From Thermococcus sp. 21S7 (GTDB lineage Archaea; Methanobacteriota_B; Thermococci; Thermococcales; Thermococcaceae): DNA of 64,000 nt. The stretch is from the NCBI RefSeq assembly GCF_012027615.1, contig NZ_SNUT01000002.1, positions 310,001 to 374,000 of the forward strand. Direction: 5' to 3'. Below, piece after piece: positions 18,317 through 28,054 of this stretch. The notes under the pieces were generated by a model. The model saw only the letters and a program-made list of their open reading frames with translations, made no database searches and was not told the origin of the DNA. Position 1 is the first letter of the stretch, and every line of letters starts with the position of its first letter. Position numbers and translations under genes: made by a program.

Positions 18317-18988
18317 CTAGATGCAGTCTTCAATTTTGGCCTTCATTTCTTTCCCATAATCCTTGATGTTCGGGGACTTGATGACCTTGAGGATAACCGT
18401 GTTCTCCCCGAACCTGACATTGAAGACCCTGCTGGCGTGCTCCCGGAATTCTTTTAGGGTTCTCTCGCTGAAAAGTTCGGTGTTTATGAAGTAGACCGTT
18501 GTCCTTCTTTCATCACCCAGATACGGCCTTATCATATAGCCGAAGAGGGATTCCAGTTCCCTCCTCTCCCCTTCGTGCATCGCCAGAACCTTATCAAAGC
18601 CAAGCACAATCCTGATCGTGTAGTCCGTGTTCACTTTCCTCAGAGCTTCTTCGTAGTGCTTTTTCCGTATCGGGAACTCTTTGCTGAGGTCGACCCTGCC
18701 GAGGACGTTTCCGGTCTTGAGCAGACCGCCGATTTTTATGACGTTGGCGGTATCGATGAGCTCCGTATCGACGTCCGCCAGTTTCATATGGGTTCTGAAA
18801 ACATGGAGCTGGTCAAGTTCATCCACTATGACCACGGGAAGTCCGTTCTTTCGCAGGCACTTCAGAATGAGGTGCAGAAGTATGTGAACCGGCTCTCTGG
18901 AGGTGTATTCGATTAGAATATCCTCACCGGGCTTAATGCTCCGGAGGTATTCAACCAGAGACTCATCACCAAGGCTCGTCATGGCCAT
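18317..18988 (-). CDS. DUF257 family protein
   Basis: Belongs to the Pyrococcus/Thermococcus protein family DUF257, of unknown function. The 223 residues look like a RecA/KaiC-like alpha-beta fold in outline: PGEDILIEYTSREP near the start in the place of a P-loop (no GKT), VVIVDELDQLH, and IRIVLGFDK. These proteins occur in several divergent copies per Thermococcales genome. It is convergent with alaX (three bases between stops) and stands alone. The degenerate ATP-site reading is my inference. Confidence 0.75.
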   Translation of the reverse strand: MAMTSLGDESLVEYLRSIKPGEDILIEYTSREPVHILLHLILKCLRKNGLPVVIVDELDQLHVFRTHMKLADVDTELIDTANVIKIGGLLKTGNVLGRVDLSKEFPIRKKHYEEALRKVNTDYTIRIVLGFDKVLAMHEGERRELESLFGYMIRPYLGDERRTTVYFINTELFSERTLKEFREHASRVFNVRFGENTVILKVIKSPNIKDYGKEMKAKIEDCI

Positions 18989-19066
18989 CCCCTTCTTAAA
19001 AAAGGAGGGGTTCAGTGTAAAAAGCTTTTGTTAATTTGCTAATGGAATGTCAGTCAGCCCGTTTTC

Positions 19067-20059
19067 TTACTCTTTAAACACGTAGAAGTACCTCTCCAGG
19101 CTTTTATGAACCCTCTGGTAGTACTTTCCTACCAGTTTGAAGCCCACCTTTTCAGCTTCCACATCTCCATCGAAGTCCGCCGGAAACGCTATCGCCAGCC
19201 TGCCGCCCTCCTCAAGGACACCGTAGATGCTTTCCAGCACCTTCCTGTACAGCTCGTCCCTCTTCCTCCCAGCGAGGGTGGCGGAGGTGCCGTAGGGCGG
19301 GTCGGTAGCAACGGCTTCAAACCGCTTGTCGAACAGCTCCCCCAGCCTCGTCGCATCGCCTAGCTTTAGCTCGTAGCCCTTTATCCCGTAGTGCCTGAGG
19401 TTCATCTCCGCACCTTCGACCATCTCCGGCCTTATGTCCACCCCGTAGACCTTCAGGCCGAGCAGTCCCGCCTCCATGAGAATTCCGCCGGCACCCATCA
19501 TGGGGTCGAGGAGCTCCCTTTTGGCCTTCGTGAGGTTCACAAGCGCGCGTGAAACCCTCGGGTGGAGGGAAATCGGCCTGAAAAACGGCCTGTGATGGGC
19601 TTTTCTGCTCTCGAAGTCCTTGGGGTCGAAGAAGCGGAGCCTTATCCCGGCGTAGACCCTCTCGCCGCAGTAAACCCGGACGAGCGTGTCCGGCCTTGAG
19701 AGGTTCACCCTGAAGCCCTGGGCGTGTATGACCGCACCTAGCTTTCTGGGAAGGTCGAGAACGTTAAAGCGGCAGTTGGCCATGGTCTCGGTGTCGACCT
19801 TAAAGGTTCCTTTAATCGGCCATTCCACCTCCTCTGCCTTCCGGAGGAGCTCCTCTATGGAGTCCGCCTCCACGATAAGCTCCCCGTACTCGTGGGCCAG
19901 GCCGAGGCGGTTTAAGTATGGGAACGCCCTCTCATCGGCGTCTATCTTGAGGAAGAGATAATCTTGACCGGCTATCCTTCCGCCGGCCAGTTCCAGCATG
20001 GCCTTTACCTCGTCCCTCGCCATCTCCGGCAGGTTTCCGAGTATCTCAACGTAGAGCAT
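19067..20059 (-). CDS. trmG10: tRNA (guanine-10-N2) dimethyltransferase, THUMP type
   Basis: Methylates N2 of guanosine 10 in tRNA, using S-adenosylmethionine. The N-terminal THUMP-containing half (about 1-150) is followed by a Rossmann methyltransferase with [13 protein letters not shown] (SAM loop), [10 protein letters not shown] and the N-methylase motif ATDPPYG. Length 330 and architecture match the Pyrococcus abyssi enzyme. It begins 24 bases after the end of the histidine operon, on the same strand, so it may be read through from it. Confidence 0.9.
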   Translation of the reverse strand: MLYVEILGNLPEMARDEVKAMLELAGGRIAGQDYLFLKIDADERAFPYLNRLGLAHEYGELIVEADSIEELLRKAEEVEWPIKGTFKVDTETMANCRFNVLDLPRKLGAVIHAQGFRVNLSRPDTLVRVYCGERVYAGIRLRFFDPKDFESRKAHHRPFFRPISLHPRVSRALVNLTKAKRELLDPMMGAGGILMEAGLLGLKVYGVDIRPEMVEGAEMNLRHYGIKGYELKLGDATRLGELFDKRFEAVATDPPYGTSATLAGRKRDELYRKVLESIYGVLEEGGRLAIAFPADFDGDVEAEKVGFKLVGKYYQRVHKSLERYFYVFKE

Positions 20060-20083
20060 GGTTGGAGCTTTTCGGAGGGGTTT

Positions 20084-20815
20084 TTAAGTTTGTTCCCCCT
20101 CCAGCAGTTCCTTCAGGAACTCGTTAACGTCCCCCACGTCCCGCCCCACCATGACGAAGTCGAACTTCCTCCCGTATCTCTTCCTGTAGTTCTCCACGAA
20201 GAGCTCGTCGTTGAGTGTATCTCCGACGTAAACTCCGGACTCTCCCTTCACGAGCTCCCACAGTGCCCTTGGGTCTGGCTTCAGGTAAAGCTCCCTGGTG
20301 ACTGCGTTTTCGAACTTGAACCCGATTATCCTCTCGGCGAGCTCCATCTCCAGGACACTCCGTCCCGTGATGACCCCCACCTTGAAGCGCTCCGACGCCC
20401 TTTTCAGGAGCTCCCTCCTCACGATGGGGCGCTCCTTCCTCCACAGCCCGGAAAAGTCGAATATCCTTTCGGGGTATTCCCTGCCGAGGTAGAAGGTGTT
20501 GAAAACCCTCTCGATACTCCCGCCGAAGACCTGAAAGCCGAACTTCTCGCGAACCCACTCTATGGTTCCCCCCTCCGGGAACTCCGCGATGAGCTCCTCC
20601 GCCCTTCCCGAGAGTGCGAAGAGTATCAGCGCCTCGCTGACCTTGAAGTCATCTCCAAAGGAGCCTTTCCTTCTGAGCTCCCTGACCCATTCCGGCTTTA
20701 TCTCCCTCTCCACTCCAAATGACCCTAGAAAGTACTCGGCGGTGAGCTTCGTGGCTTTATCGTAGCTCTCGCTCACGTCTATGAGGACACTGTCAACGTC
20801 GAAAACTATCCACAT
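20084..20815 (-). CDS. histidinol-phosphate phosphatase, HAD (DDDD) type
   Basis: Hydrolyses histidinol phosphate, the step missing from the standard his genes of Thermococcales. The 243-residue HAD protein has motif I FDVDSVLID (residues 4-12), motif II GVITGRS and motif IV GDTLND. A monofunctional HolPase of this superfamily was described for Thermococcus onnurineus, and the position as last gene of the his operon, overlapping hisC by 10 bases, fits. Note Ser replaces the usual Gly after the second motif-I Asp (DVDSV). Confidence 0.85.
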   Translation of the reverse strand: MWIVFDVDSVLIDVSESYDKATKLTAEYFLGSFGVEREIKPEWVRELRRKGSFGDDFKVSEALILFALSGRAEELIAEFPEGGTIEWVREKFGFQVFGGSIERVFNTFYLGREYPERIFDFSGLWRKERPIVRRELLKRASERFKVGVITGRSVLEMELAERIIGFKFENAVTRELYLKPDPRALWELVKGESGVYVGDTLNDELFVENYRKRYGRKFDFVMVGRDVGDVNEFLKELLEGEQT

Positions 20816-21825
20816 CCTTCCACCTCCAGGTATTCACTGAGGGCCTCCACCAGCTTCCGGTTCTCCCACTTCCTCCCCACGGTGACCCGTATGTGGCCGT
20901 CGAGCCTTCCCGAGAGCTTTCTGACCACTATGCCCTTCTCCAGGAGGAACTCGTAGGCGTTCAGCCTCATCAGGAGGAAGTTCGCGTCGCTCGGGTAGGT
21001 GAACTCCCGGAAGGCCTTCCTTATCTTCTCCCGCTCCTCGATTATCTTTGCCACGCGCCTCTCCACGAGGTCGTAGTGCCTGAGCACAACCTTCACGGCC
21101 GCCATGGTCATTATTCCAACGCTGAACGGCGACTTTACCCGGTAGAGCGCATCGACAACCTCCTCGTTCGCCAGGATGTAGCCCGTTCTGACCCCAGCCA
21201 GACTGAAGGCCTTGGAGAAGGTCCTCAGCACTATGAGGTTTGGGTACTCCTCGATGAGCCTCCAGAGGCTCTTCCCTGCGAACTCCGCGTAGGCCTCGTC
21301 GAGGACGACGGCCCTTCCAGTATCGAGAACCTTGACTATCTCCTCCTCCGGCTGGAGGTTTCCGGTGGGGTTGTTGGGTGAGGCTATGAAGGTTACCCTC
21401 GCGTTTCTGGCCTTCTCCGCTATTGCCCCGCCGTCTATCGTGAAGTCCTCCCTCAGGGGCACCTCAACGACCGGGATACCGTTCAGCTTCGCGTAGAAGT
21501 CGTACATGCCGAAGGTCGGCGGCGTCGTGACTATGTAGTCCCCCTCGAAGAGCCAGACGAGGTAGCCTATCAGCTCGTCCCCGCCGTTCCCGACGGCAAC
21601 GTTCTCCGGGGAGATTCCGTAAAACTCGGCTATTGCCTTCCTCATGGGCATGGAGGTTATGTGGGGATAGCGGTTGAAGCTCAGCTCCCTCAGCTCCTCG
21701 AATATCTTCTCCTTTACCCAGCCTGGTAAATCGTAGGGGTTTTCGTTCTTATCGAGCCTTATCGGGTAGTCCCCCTCCATGACGCGGTACGGTTCGAACG
21801 ACTTAACGAGTTCCCGGATCCTCAT
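20806..21825 (-). CDS. hisC: histidinol-phosphate aminotransferase
   Basis: PLP enzyme of fold type I converting imidazole-acetol phosphate to histidinol phosphate with glutamate. The PLP lysine is in [23 protein letters not shown] and SPNNPTG are also characteristic. Length 339. The start overlaps the hisIE stop by four bases (ATGA at 21822-21825). Confidence 0.95.
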   Translation of the reverse strand: MRIRELVKSFEPYRVMEGDYPIRLDKNENPYDLPGWVKEKIFEELRELSFNRYPHITSMPMRKAIAEFYGISPENVAVGNGGDELIGYLVWLFEGDYIVTTPPTFGMYDFYAKLNGIPVVEVPLREDFTIDGGAIAEKARNARVTFIASPNNPTGNLQPEEEIVKVLDTGRAVVLDEAYAEFAGKSLWRLIEEYPNLIVLRTFSKAFSLAGVRTGYILANEEVVDALYRVKSPFSVGIMTMAAVKVVLRHYDLVERRVAKIIEEREKIRKAFREFTYPSDANFLLMRLNAYEFLLEKGIVVRKLSGRLDGHIRVTVGRKWENRKLVEALSEYLEVEGCG

Positions 21826-22445
21826 CCCCGCCGCCTCCTCAGCTCGGCCATCACCTCGCCGAGGGAAACGTCGTTGTAGGCGAGAAGGACAAGCAGGTGG
21901 TAGAGCATGTCGGCGGTTTCGTAGATCAGACGCTCTCTGGTTTCCGCGACGAGAACCTCGACGGCTTCCTCGCCGAACTTCTTGTATATTCTCTCCCTGC
22001 CCTCCTGGAACAGCCTTGAGGTGTATGAGCCCTCAACGGGCTTCCCCTTCCTCTTCCTTATCAGCTCCTCAAGCTCCCGCAGGATGGTCAGCGAGTAGTC
22101 CATGGGCAGAACCCTCTCCGGCTCGCCCAGCTTCCTGTAGAAGCAGGAGTAGTTCCCCGTGTGGCATGCCGGGCCTTTCTGCTCGACGATTAGGAGAAGT
22201 GCATCGTCGTCGCAGTCAACCTTTATCTCCCTAACGCGCTGAACGTTCCCGCTCACCTCGCCCTTCATCCTGACTCTTCCCTGCGAGCGGGAGTAGTAGT
22301 GGGCGTAGCCGGTCTGGAGGGTTCTCCTTAACGCTTCCCTGTCCATGTACGCCAGGGTGAGAACCTCTCCCCCTGTGTCCTGAACGACGACCGGAACAAT
22401 CCCGCCGTTCTTCTCCCAGTTGACCTTTTCGATCAGTTCCTCCAT
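21822..22445 (-). CDS. hisIE: phosphoribosyl-AMP cyclohydrolase / phosphoribosyl-ATP pyrophosphatase
   Basis: Bifunctional enzyme for steps 2 and 3 of histidine synthesis. The N-terminal cyclohydrolase (about 1-110) shows metal-binding CDDDALL and [12 protein letters not shown]; the C-terminal pyrophosphatase (about 115-207) is the all-alpha MazG-like domain with [11 protein letters not shown] and [13 protein letters not shown]. Length 207 is normal for the fused form. Nine bases separate it from hisF. Confidence 0.95.
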   Translation of the reverse strand: MEELIEKVNWEKNGGIVPVVVQDTGGEVLTLAYMDREALRRTLQTGYAHYYSRSQGRVRMKGEVSGNVQRVREIKVDCDDDALLLIVEQKGPACHTGNYSCFYRKLGEPERVLPMDYSLTILRELEELIRKRKGKPVEGSYTSRLFQEGRERIYKKFGEEAVEVLVAETRERLIYETADMLYHLLVLLAYNDVSLGEVMAELRRRRG

Positions 22446-22454
22446 GCTACCACC

Positions 22455-23213
22455 TCAGTAGTCCAGCCTCACGGGGATTCCCCTCTCGGCAAGGAATCCC
22501 TTCAGCTCGCCGACGGTGTATTCTCCGTAGTGGAAGATTGACGCAGCCAAAGCCGCCTCCGCCCCGGCTTTGAAGGCCTCGTAGAAGTGCTCGGGTTTTC
22601 CCGCTCCCCCCGAGGCTATCACGGGAATCTCAACTGCCTCTGCAACGGCCCTCGTAAGGGGTATGTCGAAGCCCTCCTTCGTCCCGTCCGTGTCCATGCT
22701 CGTGAGCAGTATCTCGCCGGCGCCGAGCTCCTCAACACGCCTAGCCCACTCAACTGCATCAATTCCCCTCGCCTTCCTCCCGCCGTGGGTGTAGACCTCC
22801 CAGAAGGAGCCGTTCCACTTGGCGTCTATAGCCACCACGAGGTTTGCACTGCCTATGAGCTCAGCTATCTCCCTCACGAGCTCGGGCCTTTCAACGGCGG
22901 CGGTGTTGATGAAGACCTTATCGGCACCGCGCTTGAGTATCTCCCTCGCCTCTTCAACCGTCCTTATGCCCCCTCCCACCGTGAAGGGGACGTATATCTC
23001 CCCGGCTATTCTCTCGACGAGTTCCAGCAGGATTCCCCTCTTCTCATAGGACGCCGTTATGTCGAGGAAGACTATCTCGTCTATCCCCTCGCTCTCGTAG
23101 CGCTTTGCCAGCTCGACCGGGTCACCCGCATCGCGAATATTCCTGAACTTTATTCCCTTGACGACCCTTCCGTCCTTTATGTCCAGCGCCGCGATTATCC
23201 TTTTCGCGAGCAT
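22455..23213 (-). CDS. hisF: imidazole glycerol phosphate synthase, cyclase subunit
   Basis: TIM barrel that closes the imidazole ring using ammonia from HisH. The catalytic aspartates lie in [13 protein letters not shown] (Asp11) and VAIDAKWNG; phosphate-binding ends VGGGIR and ASGGAG are visible. The 252-residue length is standard. Overlaps hisA by 19 bases. The first residues [11 protein letters not shown] carry Ala where most homologues have Cys. Confidence 0.96.
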   Translation of the reverse strand: MLAKRIIAALDIKDGRVVKGIKFRNIRDAGDPVELAKRYESEGIDEIVFLDITASYEKRGILLELVERIAGEIYVPFTVGGGIRTVEEAREILKRGADKVFINTAAVERPELVREIAELIGSANLVVAIDAKWNGSFWEVYTHGGRKARGIDAVEWARRVEELGAGEILLTSMDTDGTKEGFDIPLTRAVAEAVEIPVIASGGAGKPEHFYEAFKAGAEAALAASIFHYGEYTVGELKGFLAERGIPVRLDY

Positions 23214-23893
23214 TTCGCCACCTCCAGAAGCTCCTCAAGTGAGACGAGCCCTTCATACAGCGCTTTTCCGACTATGGTCCCTGAAAATCCTATTTCGGCG
23301 AGCCTTCTCAGGTCACCGGCGCTCGAAACTCCTCCGGCGTAGATGAACTCCTCGCTTTCCCAAAACATCTCTATCTCCTCTATCCCGGTCAGCGTCCCGT
23401 CCCTCTCGACCGAGGTGTAAACGAACCTGTTCACATAGCTCCTCAGCAGTTCGTAGGCCTCTTTGACTTCCATCCCGCTCTCAAGCCAGCCCCTGACGGC
23501 AACATTTCCGCCCATTGAGTCCAGGCTGACGGTTATCCCATCGAAGTCGTCGGTTATCCTCCTGAGGAACTCCAGGTCGAACGCCTTCGTGCCTATTATG
23601 ACGTTCTCCACCCCGGCTTCGTAGGCTTTGGCCACGGCCTCGTAGCTCCTGAGGCCACCTCCGAGCTGGACTCTCAGCCCGGTCTCCCGGATTATCCTTT
23701 CGACGACGTGGAGGTTCTTCGGGAAGCCCTCGAAGGCACCGTCGAGGTCAACGATGTGGATTTTGTCAACCAGCTCGGCGAAGCGCTCCGCTATCTCAAC
23801 GGGATCGCCGTAGACCTTAACGTCCTTTCTCCTCCCCTTGTAGAGCCTCACCGCCTTTCCTCCCATGAGGTCTATGGCCGGATAAACCTCCAT
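23195..23893 (-). CDS. hisA: ProFAR isomerase
   Basis: TIM-barrel isomerase opening the ribose of ProFAR to PRFAR. The catalytic Asp pair is in [13 protein letters not shown] (Asp8) and [16 protein letters not shown] and YAGGVSS bind phosphate. At 232 residues it is slightly short but complete. One base separates it from hisH. Confidence 0.94.
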   Translation of the reverse strand: MEVYPAIDLMGGKAVRLYKGRRKDVKVYGDPVEIAERFAELVDKIHIVDLDGAFEGFPKNLHVVERIIRETGLRVQLGGGLRSYEAVAKAYEAGVENVIIGTKAFDLEFLRRITDDFDGITVSLDSMGGNVAVRGWLESGMEVKEAYELLRSYVNRFVYTSVERDGTLTGIEEIEMFWESEEFIYAGGVSSAGDLRRLAEIGFSGTIVGKALYEGLVSLEELLEVAKCSRKG

Positions 23894-23894
23894 C

Positions 23895-24491
23895 TCAGAG
23901 CCCCCTGAAGTTTCTCATCACTGCCAGCCCGTTCCTCCCGCTCTTCTCCGGGTGGAACTGGACGGCGTAGACGTTATCCCTGCAGACCGCTGATGTGAAG
24001 ACTACCTCCTTCCCCTTCGACCCGTAGTCGGTAACGCCCGCGATTATCTCCTCCTCGCTCGGCCGGGCATAGTAAGAGTGGACGAAGTAGAAGTACGCCC
24101 CATTCCTGATTCCCTCGAAGAGCGGGCAGTCCTTCTTCTTCCACAGCTGGTTCCAGCCGATGTGCGGGGTCCTAACTCCCAGGAACCTGACCACATCTCC
24201 CCTGAAAACCCCGAGGCCGGGCTTTCCAGGGCTCTCCTCGCTCCCTTCGAAGAGGAGCTGGAGGCCGAGGCATATCCCGAGGAAGGGCTTCCCCTCGTTT
24301 ATCGCGTCGAGTATGACCCCCCTCAGCGGTTTGAGCCTCTCCATGACCGCCCCGAAGTTGCCGACGCCGGGGAGGACGAGCTTTTCTGCTTTTTCAATCT
24401 CGTAGGGGTCGCTCGTGATGACTCCCCCTAAAGCCTTCCTCACGTTGGCGAGGTTTCCTATACCTAAATCCACTATCGCTATCACCCTCAC
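23895..24491 (-). CDS. hisH: imidazole glycerol phosphate synthase, glutaminase subunit
   Basis: Class I glutamine amidotransferase that feeds ammonia to HisF. The nucleophile Cys is in GICLGLQLLF, the His-Glu pair in AVQFHPEKSG; VLPGVGNFG forms the oxyanion strand. 198 residues. The start overlaps the hisB stop by four bases. Confidence 0.96.
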   Translation of the reverse strand: MRVIAIVDLGIGNLANVRKALGGVITSDPYEIEKAEKLVLPGVGNFGAVMERLKPLRGVILDAINEGKPFLGICLGLQLLFEGSEESPGKPGLGVFRGDVVRFLGVRTPHIGWNQLWKKKDCPLFEGIRNGAYFYFVHSYYARPSEEEIIAGVTDYGSKGKEVVFTSAVCRDNVYAVQFHPEKSGRNGLAVMRNFRGL

Positions 24492-25024
24492 ACCTCCAGC
24501 AGGCCCTTCGTGCTCTCCAGCTTCTCACTCTCCCCGATGGCCTTGCCGAAGGCCACACCGAGCCCCTTGAAGACCGCCTCGATAACGTGGTGCGCGTTAA
24601 CCCCGCTCAGCGTTTTCACGTGGATCGTTGCCCTCAGCGAACGCGCCAGCCCCCAGAGGAACTCCCTAACCAGAGCCTTCTCGAAGCCCTCCTCTTCCTC
24701 TTGGAACTCCAGTTCGACGCTCACGTAGGGCCTTCCCGATATGTCCACCGCGACCAGGACTAAAGCGTCGTCCATCGGCATTATTGCGCTTCCGAAGCGG
24801 GCGAACCTCTCCGGGAGCTTTGAGCGCAGCTCCTCACCGAGGGTTATCCCGACGTCCTCCCACAGGTGGTGTCTGAGGTCGTAGCTGGCCCTAACCTTCG
24901 CCTCCCGGCCCATGTAGAAAAAGAGGACCGTGAGGAGGTGGTCGAGCACCTTATCGCCCGTCCTTATCCCTCCGGCCGCATCGAGCTCCACGGTTACGTC
25001 GGTTTCCCTCGTTTTCCTGTTCAT
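24488..25024 (-). CDS. hisB: imidazoleglycerol-phosphate dehydratase
   Basis: Manganese-dependent dehydratase giving imidazole-acetol phosphate. Both metal motifs are present: [10 protein letters not shown] in the first half and [11 protein letters not shown] in the second. The 178 residues are a monofunctional enzyme, without the phosphatase domain found fused in enterobacteria, consistent with a separate HolPase at the end of the operon. The start overlaps the hisD stop by four bases. Confidence 0.95.
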   Translation of the reverse strand: MNRKTRETDVTVELDAAGGIRTGDKVLDHLLTVLFFYMGREAKVRASYDLRHHLWEDVGITLGEELRSKLPERFARFGSAIMPMDDALVLVAVDISGRPYVSVELEFQEEEEGFEKALVREFLWGLARSLRATIHVKTLSGVNAHHVIEAVFKGLGVAFGKAIGESEKLESTKGLLEV

Positions 25025-26154
25025 TTCCTCACCTCCATGCTCCTCCTGTGGAAGGCCATCCCCTCTATCTCCGCCAGCCTCAGTCCAAGCTCCCTCTCGG
25101 CGAGGAACTCCTCCCTGCTCACCTGGGCGATGCTTATCGGCTTGAGGAAGTCCCTAACCGTCAGGACACCGCTGAACTTCGCCGCTCCTCCGGTCGGCAG
25201 GACGTGGTTGACGCCGAGGAAGTAGTCCGCTGCCGGAACGGGCGTGTATGGGCCGAGATAGATTGCACCGGCGTTCTCGATCAGGTCAACGAGCTCCATG
25301 GGCCGGGCGGTGATTATCTCAAGGTGCTCCGGTGCTATCTCGTTGGCCTTCTCGGCGCACTCCTCAAGGCTCTCGCAGAGTACGACCTCTATCCCCTCGC
25401 GCGAGCAGTATTCGGCAAGTTCTTTTGAAGTGGTCAGGAGCCACGCCCTGCTGTCCTTCCCGTGCTCAAGCTGACTGAGGAGGTCGGCCAGGACGTAGTC
25501 TTTCTCCGCCGTCCCGTCCGCTATCACCGCTATCTCCGACGGCCCGGCGAGGCTGTCTATTCCAACAGCTCCAAAGACCTGCCTCTTGGCCTCGTTGACG
25601 AACCTGTTTCCGGGCCCGAATATCTTGTCCACCTTCTTCATGCCGATGCCGTAGGCCATCGCCCCTATGGCCTGAACGCCGCCCAGCTTGTAGACCTCAT
25701 CGATACCGAGAAGCCTGGCCACGTAGAGCACGTAGGGGTTCACCTTACCGTCTTTCGGCGGAATTGCCACCGCTATCTCCCTGACGCCCGCTATCTTTGC
25801 CGGCACCCCCACCATCATCAGCGTCGATGGCAGCGGCTTCCCGCCGGGGACGTAGATTCCTATCCTCCTTATCGGACGGTATATCAGGCCGTATAGGGAG
25901 CCGTTCTTGAGGAACAGTCTCTCCCTCTCCATCTGCCTCTCGTGGTACTCCCACAGACGCTCTATTGTGCGGAGGATTATCTCACGGTCTTTTTCTGGTA
26001 TGCTTTCCACGGCCTCCTCGAATTCCTCTTCGGTTACGCGGAAAGGCCCTTCATAGCCGTCGAACTTCTTCGAGTACTCCCTGACGGCTTCGATACCCCT
26101 CTCGCGGATGTCCTTCAGCATTCCGGCGACGTAGCTCTCAAGGTCAAAATCCAT
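25021..26154 (-). CDS. hisD: histidinol dehydrogenase
   Basis: Zinc enzyme catalysing the last two oxidations to histidine with NAD. Blocks [42 protein letters not shown] and [11 protein letters not shown] are diagnostic. At 377 residues it is some 50 shorter than bacterial enzymes; the shortening is at the two ends and is usual in this lineage. Its start lies within the end of hisG (11-base overlap). Confidence 0.95.
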   Translation of the reverse strand: MDFDLESYVAGMLKDIRERGIEAVREYSKKFDGYEGPFRVTEEEFEEAVESIPEKDREIILRTIERLWEYHERQMERERLFLKNGSLYGLIYRPIRRIGIYVPGGKPLPSTLMMVGVPAKIAGVREIAVAIPPKDGKVNPYVLYVARLLGIDEVYKLGGVQAIGAMAYGIGMKKVDKIFGPGNRFVNEAKRQVFGAVGIDSLAGPSEIAVIADGTAEKDYVLADLLSQLEHGKDSRAWLLTTSKELAEYCSREGIEVVLCESLEECAEKANEIAPEHLEIITARPMELVDLIENAGAIYLGPYTPVPAADYFLGVNHVLPTGGAAKFSGVLTVRDFLKPISIAQVSREEFLAERELGLRLAEIEGMAFHRRSMEVRK

Positions 26155-26785
26155 TCCTAATCACCTCCTTTATTGCGAAGACAAGCTCGTTTATCTCCTC
26201 AAACTTTGTTTTCTGGGCTATCCTGTTCACGAAGAGCAGGGCGGAAACGTCCATTATCTTCTCCACCTCTGCGAGCCCGTTGGCGCGGAGCGTGTTTCCG
26301 GTCTCGACGATGTCCACTATCGCGTCGGCTATTCCTATCTTCGGCGCCAGCTCAATGCTCCCGTGGAGCTTCAGGACCTCCACCTCCACGTTAAGGCCCT
26401 CAAAGAAGCGCCTCGTTATCCTGGGGTACTTGGTGGCTATCCTGTAACCGTCCATCTCCTCGGGCTCAACGACCCTTTCCGCCGGCATGGCCAGGCTCAG
26501 CCGACACTTTCCGAATGGGAGCTCAAGGGGTATGAGGACGTCGCTTCCGCGCTCCTCCACGACATCGCTCCCGGAGATGCCGACATCGATTCCGTACTCA
26601 ACGTAAACCGGAACGTCAAAAGCTCTCGCAAGGAGAACCTCGTAGTTGCCGACCCTCTCGATGAGCCTCCTCTCAGCCGGAACCCTCAGCTCGATCCCGG
26701 CCTTTCTGAGGACTTCCAGAGAACCCTGAAGGAGCCTTCCCTTGGGGAGGACGAACCTTATTGGGGAGCCGTTGGAACGCTTCAT
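26144..26785 (-). CDS. hisG: ATP phosphoribosyltransferase, short catalytic subunit
   Basis: First enzyme of histidine synthesis. It has FVLPKGRL at the start (residues 12-19), SGSDVVEE, and SALLFVNR at the end. At 213 residues it is the short form, which lacks the regulatory ACT-like domain and needs HisZ; hisZ is indeed the adjacent upstream gene (TGA and ATG directly adjoin). Confidence 0.95.
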   Translation of the reverse strand: MKRSNGSPIRFVLPKGRLLQGSLEVLRKAGIELRVPAERRLIERVGNYEVLLARAFDVPVYVEYGIDVGISGSDVVEERGSDVLIPLELPFGKCRLSLAMPAERVVEPEEMDGYRIATKYPRITRRFFEGLNVEVEVLKLHGSIELAPKIGIADAIVDIVETGNTLRANGLAEVEKIMDVSALLFVNRIAQKTKFEEINELVFAIKEVIRNGF

Positions 26786-27676
26786 TCACTCCACCTCCAC
26801 CGGAATGCCCATCCTCACGAGCCTCTTGGCTTCTGCAAAGACTTCCTTGGGTTCTCCGCTCAGCTTTTTCCGGTTCCTGTCCCCCTTTTTCTTAAAGAGC
26901 TTCGAGAGCGCCCCCATATCGAAGGCAAAGCCAAACGCCGGTTTCCCTTTGAACGTATACTCCCCGCCCCCGCCGAGCGGCTTTCCCAGTTCGGGCGAGT
27001 AGACCTCGAAGAGTATGTCGCGGTAGTAGGGGAGCGGCCTGACCGTGCCGAAGTCGATGAAGAGCCTCTCGTCGTTAACTGCCTCAACTATTCTGTCGAG
27101 CTTCCCGTAGCCGCTCTCCTTTCCCCAAAAGTTGAAAAGCTTCCACAGCTCCTCCTTTTTCTCTTTGCCTATCTGGAGACGCTCTATTATCTCGAAATTC
27201 CTTCTCACAAGTGCCCTGTAGATTTCCCCCCGGAACTCCTTCACGTCCTCGGTGGCCCTCTCCCAGACCTTCAGGCTTCCGATGTCTATGTAGAACTCCT
27301 CTATTCCCACGGCTTCGAGGGCAGTTATGACCGCGAGAAGAACCTCGGCGGCCATCTTCGTGACGTCCCCGCCTATGTACTCCACCCCGGCCTGCCACTG
27401 CCCCCTTATGCCGCCGTCAAGCACTTCGCTGATGTAGTAGACCTTGAGCTTCTCGGGAGGTTCCTTGGTGTTCTCAAGTATCTGCGACGTTATGTCGGGT
27501 TTTATAACGTAGAATTCGTTGTTGTACGCGAATTTTGTTCCTTTCCTCAGATTCTCGCTGTACTCCTCGATGGCGGGGAGGAAAATCTCGCGGTAGCCCC
27601 ACAGCTCGAATGTTCTTCTCAGGTACTTTCCAATCTCCGACAGCTTCTCTGACTCGGCCAGTAAGCCATTTCTCAC
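26786..27676 (-). CDS. hisZ: ATP phosphoribosyltransferase regulatory subunit
   Basis: HisRS-like protein without synthetase activity that assembles with short HisG and confers feedback control by histidine. The 296 residues keep class II synthetase features (FLPAIEEYSE, motif-2-like KVYYISEVLDG, motif-3-like GGGGEYTF) but lack the anticodon-binding domain. GTG start at 27676 behind GGAGGGG. It is the first gene of the operon, preceded by an untranslated leader of about 190 bases. Confidence 0.92.
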   Translation of the reverse strand: MRNGLLAESEKLSEIGKYLRRTFELWGYREIFLPAIEEYSENLRKGTKFAYNNEFYVIKPDITSQILENTKEPPEKLKVYYISEVLDGGIRGQWQAGVEYIGGDVTKMAAEVLLAVITALEAVGIEEFYIDIGSLKVWERATEDVKEFRGEIYRALVRRNFEIIERLQIGKEKKEELWKLFNFWGKESGYGKLDRIVEAVNDERLFIDFGTVRPLPYYRDILFEVYSPELGKPLGGGGEYTFKGKPAFGFAFDMGALSKLFKKKGDRNRKKLSGEPKEVFAEAKRLVRMGIPVEVE

Positions 27677-27897
27677 ACTAACCCCTCCTGTTTTATTGAC
27701 GGAATCAAGGGTGACAGAACTATTCGAGTCTAACGAAGTCCCAGAAGAGTCAATGATGGCGGTAGCTCACCAGAAGAGCCGGTACGCTAAGGTACCTCTC
27801 GTTTGGCTCCTTGAAACACGTTCCAACCGTCGCCGTTTTCCGGAACATCTTCTTTCCCTCCGTTGGTGCCCACCATAGGCTGAGGGTGTTTAAAATA
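27677..27897 (-). promoter_or_regulatory. his operon promoter and long leader
   Basis: On the minus strand ATTTTAAA (about 27889-27896) is the best TATA element upstream of hisZ and predicts a start near 27868, leaving about 190 leader bases, whereas most leaders in this window are 10-35. The leader contains a small reading frame with its own ribosome binding site (see 27750-27848), a GGTAC-N6-GTACC hairpin, and the nonamer CCAGAAGAG twice (27741-27749, 27770-27778). Upstream of the TATA box lies the inverted repeat ATTCAGC-N9-GCTGAAT (27918-27940). Apart from these and the promoter of the plus-strand gene at 28055, the 378 bases between 27677 and 28054 hold no convincing gene. Confidence 0.5.
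27750..27848 (-). CDS. possible 32-codon leader peptide of the his operon
   Basis: ATG at 27848 lies eight bases behind a perfect GGAGG (27857-27861). The frame runs MFRKTATVGT...LLVSYRHH and stops at 27750-27752, so its last two sense codons are CAT CAT (His-His). It starts about 20 bases after the predicted transcription start, so it would be the first translated frame of the his mRNA. Composition is unremarkable apart from the ending. Leader-peptide attenuation is not established in archaea, so the peptide may be chance; the ribosome binding site makes it worth listing. Confidence 0.3.
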   Translation of the reverse strand: MFRKTATVGTCFKEPNERYLSVPALLVSYRHH

Positions 27898-28054
27898 TTA
27901 TCCCCCAACTTGTTGTCATTCAGCCGACTTTTTGCTGAATATATGTCATTATGTCCGCAACGCGATGAGGTGCTCATTTTCACTTGAAATGTTTGACTTG
28001 ATATACCCAAAAGATTAATAGCCTTTCCCGGCTATAATGTAGCGGTGATTCTTG

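Noticed and set aside
26363-27652. A 429-codon plus-strand frame opposite hisG and hisZ
   Set aside because: Long antisense frames are common in this GC-rich DNA; both his genes are certain from motifs and operon order.
27696-27878. A 60-codon plus-strand frame in the his-ferritin intergenic region
   Set aside because: No ribosome binding site, and it is antisense to the his leader; composition is not protein-like.
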